Origin: Micrococcales bacterium
Lineage (GTDB): Bacteria > Actinomycetota > Actinomycetes > Actinomycetales > Dermatophilaceae
Length of the DNA stretch: 7,784 nucleotides
Assembly (NCBI GenBank): GCA_030452775.1
Contig: JAKDLQ010000107.1
Location: 1-7,784, forward strand
Reading direction: 5' to 3'
Made by a program: the position numbers and the translations under genes. The notes below the pieces were generated by a model. That model was not told where the DNA came from. It saw only the letters and a list, made by a program, of their open reading frames with translations, and did not search any database. Position 1 is the first letter of the stretch. Each line of letters starts with the position of its first letter. Shown here in pieces: positions 4,992-7,784 of the stretch.

Positions 4992-6371
4992 TCACCCCTG
5001 GCCGGTACCATTGTCCGCCCTGTCCTCGGGCACTCGCGGCAGGTGGGGCTGGAACCGCTCGCCGAGAGCCTCGATCGCTTGCCGGGCGAAGACCTGCTGC
5101 TCGGTGACGACCCGTTCGGCACGACCTCGCCCGAGGAAGCTGACGGACCAGTGCAGCAGCGTGGTGACTCGGTGCTTGAAGCCGATGATGTAGACGAGGT
5201 GCACGGCGAGCCACAGGATCCAGGCGATGAACCCGCTGAACTGCACCCTGCCCACTGAGGCGACCGCCGAGAACCTCGAGATCGTCGCCATCGAACCCTT
5301 GTCGACGTACTCGAAGGGTCCCTTGGGCTCGGTGCCGGCGAGACGGCGACGGATCTGCTCCGCTGCGTAACGCCCGCCCTGGATGGCGACCTGGGCGACG
5401 CCGGGCAGGTCGCGCAGCGAAATCATGTCGCCGACGACGAACACCTCTGGGTGCCCGGGCAGGGTCAGGTCATCGAGTACCTCGATACGCCCGGACCGGT
5501 CGAGGCCCGCGCCGCTCTGGTTTGCGAGCGAGGCGCCGAGAGGCGAGGCGCTGACCCCGGCCGCCCACACCTTGCACACCGACTCGATGCGGTTGCGCGT
5601 GCCGTCCGGGTGCTCGACCTCGATCCCGGTCGGGTCGACGTCGACGACTTTGGCCCCGAGCCGTACCTCGACGCCCATCTTCTCGAGGCGGCGCCGGGCC
5701 CGCCCGCCGAGTTTGCGACCGAAGGACCCGAGGACGGTGGGGGCGGCGTCGAGCAGGATGATGCGGGCCGTCTTGGGGTCGATGGTGCGGAAGTCGCGCT
5801 TGAGGGTGCGGTGTGCGAGCTCGGCGATCTGACCGGCCATCTCCACGCCCGTTGGGCCGGCACCCACCACGACGAACGTCATCAGCCGGTCGGTCTCCGC
5901 CGGCGCCGATGCGAGTTCCGCCAGCTCGAAGGACCCGAAGATCCGGCCGCGCAGCTCGAGCGCGTCATCGATCGACTTCATCCCGGGCGCATACCGGGCG
6001 AACTGGTCGTTGCCGAAGTACGACTGGCCGGCACCGGCGGCGACGATGAGGGTGTCGTAGGGGGTGACCGTGACGCGGCCCATCGTCTCGTGGGTGACCG
6101 TGCGGGCCTGCAGGTCGATCGCGGTGACCTCGCCGAGCACGACCCGGGCGTTCTTCTGACGCGCCAGCACCTCCCGGGTCGACGGCGCGATCTCGCCCTC
6201 GGACAGGATCCCCGTGGCCACCTGGTAGAGCAGCGGTTGGAACAGGTGGTGGCTCGTGCGCGCGATGAGGGTGACGTCCACCTCATCGCGTCGCAGGGCC
6301 TGGGTGCTGAACAATCCACCGAACCCCGAGCCGATGACGACGACCCGATGGCGGTGGTCCGGCGTGCCCAT
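4992..6371 (-). CDS. ndh: Type II NADH dehydrogenase (NDH-2, NADH:quinone oxidoreductase)
   Basis: Single-subunit, non-proton-pumping flavoenzyme that oxidises NADH and reduces menaquinone at the inner face of the membrane. The 459 residues fit the family. Seen: the FAD Rossmann motif VVVIGSGFGGL (10-20), HHLFQPLLYQVATGILSEGEIAP (41-63), LIVAAGAGQSYFGND (108-122), the NADH-binding VVVGAGPTGVEMAGQIAEL (167-185), the second FAD motif EVFVVGD (309-315), the quinone-site-like AQVAIQGG (326-333), and a C-terminal hydrophobic anchor FSGFIAWILWLAVHLVYIIGF (378-398) followed by basic residues. It closely resembles M. tuberculosis Ndh. The ATG at 6371 is chosen because AGAGAGG lies seven bases upstream and the conserved fold begins at residue 9; the frame stays open to 6530 but that would overlap atpD and add 53 residues encoded partly by a hairpin. 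Its position between atpD and atpC is unusual. Confidence 0.95.
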   Translation of the reverse strand: MGTPDHRHRVVVIGSGFGGLFSTQALRRDEVDVTLIARTSHHLFQPLLYQVATGILSEGEIAPSTREVLARQKNARVVLGEVTAIDLQARTVTHETMGRVTVTPYDTLIVAAGAGQSYFGNDQFARYAPGMKSIDDALELRGRIFGSFELAELASAPAETDRLMTFVVVGAGPTGVEMAGQIAELAHRTLKRDFRTIDPKTARIILLDAAPTVLGSFGRKLGGRARRRLEKMGVEVRLGAKVVDVDPTGIEVEHPDGTRNRIESVCKVWAAGVSASPLGASLANQSGAGLDRSGRIEVLDDLTLPGHPEVFVVGDMISLRDLPGVAQVAIQGGRYAAEQIRRRLAGTEPKGPFEYVDKGSMATISRFSAVASVGRVQFSGFIAWILWLAVHLVYIIGFKHRVTTLLHWSVSFLGRGRAERVVTEQQVFARQAIEALGERFQPHLPRVPEDRADNGTGQG

Positions 6372-6378
6372 GGTGGTG

Positions 6379-6385
6379 CCTCTCT
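6379..6385 (-). promoter_or_regulatory. Ribosome binding site that sets the ndh start
   Basis: The coding strand reads AGAGAGG seven bases before the ATG at 6371, inside a longer purine run (GAGGAAGAGAGG). The alternative upstream start at 6530 lies inside the atpD coding region and has no support from homology. Confidence 0.65.
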
Positions 6386-6437
6386 TCCTCGGTCGACGAG
6401 CGGTACTTCGGACAACAAGGGTTGGGGCTGGATATGC

Positions 6438-6474
6438 CCAGCGCCGACGCCCCTCAAAGGGACGCCGGCGCTGG
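6438..6474 (-). terminator. Very strong hairpin between atpD and ndh (terminator or attenuator)
   Basis: On the minus strand CCAGCGCCGGCGTCCC pairs over all 16 positions with GGGGCGTCGGCGCTGG (14 Watson-Crick and two G-U pairs) around the five-base loop TTTGA. It begins 28 bases after the atpD stop and ends 66 bases before the ndh ATG. There is no T-tract after it (GCATATCC follows), so a classical intrinsic terminator is not shown. Terminators lacking a U-run are reported in actinobacteria; partial termination or protection of the atpD message 3' end are the other readings. Confidence 0.6.
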
Positions 6475-6502
6475 CGTGGATCTCGGGGCTGCGGTTGGAT
6501 GC

Positions 6503-7784
<1,282 letters not shown>

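Noticed and set aside
6386..6437. Dedicated ndh promoter between the hairpin and the ndh start
   Set aside because: TTGTTG and TACCGC occur but at the wrong spacing, and no TAnnnT hexamer fits; nothing supports a call.

Overview
This window comes from a high-GC actinobacterial chromosome. The evidence is the pervasive G/C third positions, frequent GTG starts, a mycobacterial-type NDH-2, an Asp-type MurA and a DUF2550 protein. The very short ATP synthase epsilon subunit suggests a Micrococcales-like lineage, but that is a guess. All real genes are on the minus strand except one, the corrinoid adenosyltransferase at 3492-4148. No mobile element, CRISPR array, tRNA or rRNA gene was seen.

In transcription order on the minus strand, from the right edge: atpD (F1 beta, missing its N-terminus at the edge); a very strong hairpin; ndh (type II NADH dehydrogenase); atpC (short epsilon); and a DUF2550 membrane protein. 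The convergent adenosyltransferase gene follows, separated from DUF2550 by a long imperfect palindrome that probably terminates both transcripts. The adenosyltransferase diverges across 64 bases from murA, which is followed by a STAS-domain (anti-anti-sigma-like) gene and by meaA (ethylmalonyl-CoA mutase), cut by the left edge before its B12-binding domain.

The order atpD, atpC, DUF2550, opposite-strand adenosyltransferase, murA matches the arrangement I know from Mycobacterium tuberculosis (Rv1310 to Rv1315). The unusual part is the ndh gene between atpD and atpC, flanked upstream by a 16-bp-stem hairpin and downstream by a possible promoter. This could uncouple epsilon expression from the rest of the ATP synthase.

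Functionally the window joins respiration (NDH-2 feeding the quinone pool, F1Fo making ATP), the committed step of peptidoglycan synthesis (MurA), and B12 metabolism: the adenosyltransferase makes the adenosylcobalamin that the mutase needs. I do not see a wholly new system. The most interesting signals are paired substitutions at two normally salt-bridged positions of the adenosyltransferase, the ndh insertion with its hairpin, the epsilon subunit lacking its C-terminal hairpin domain, and the long palindrome between convergent genes.
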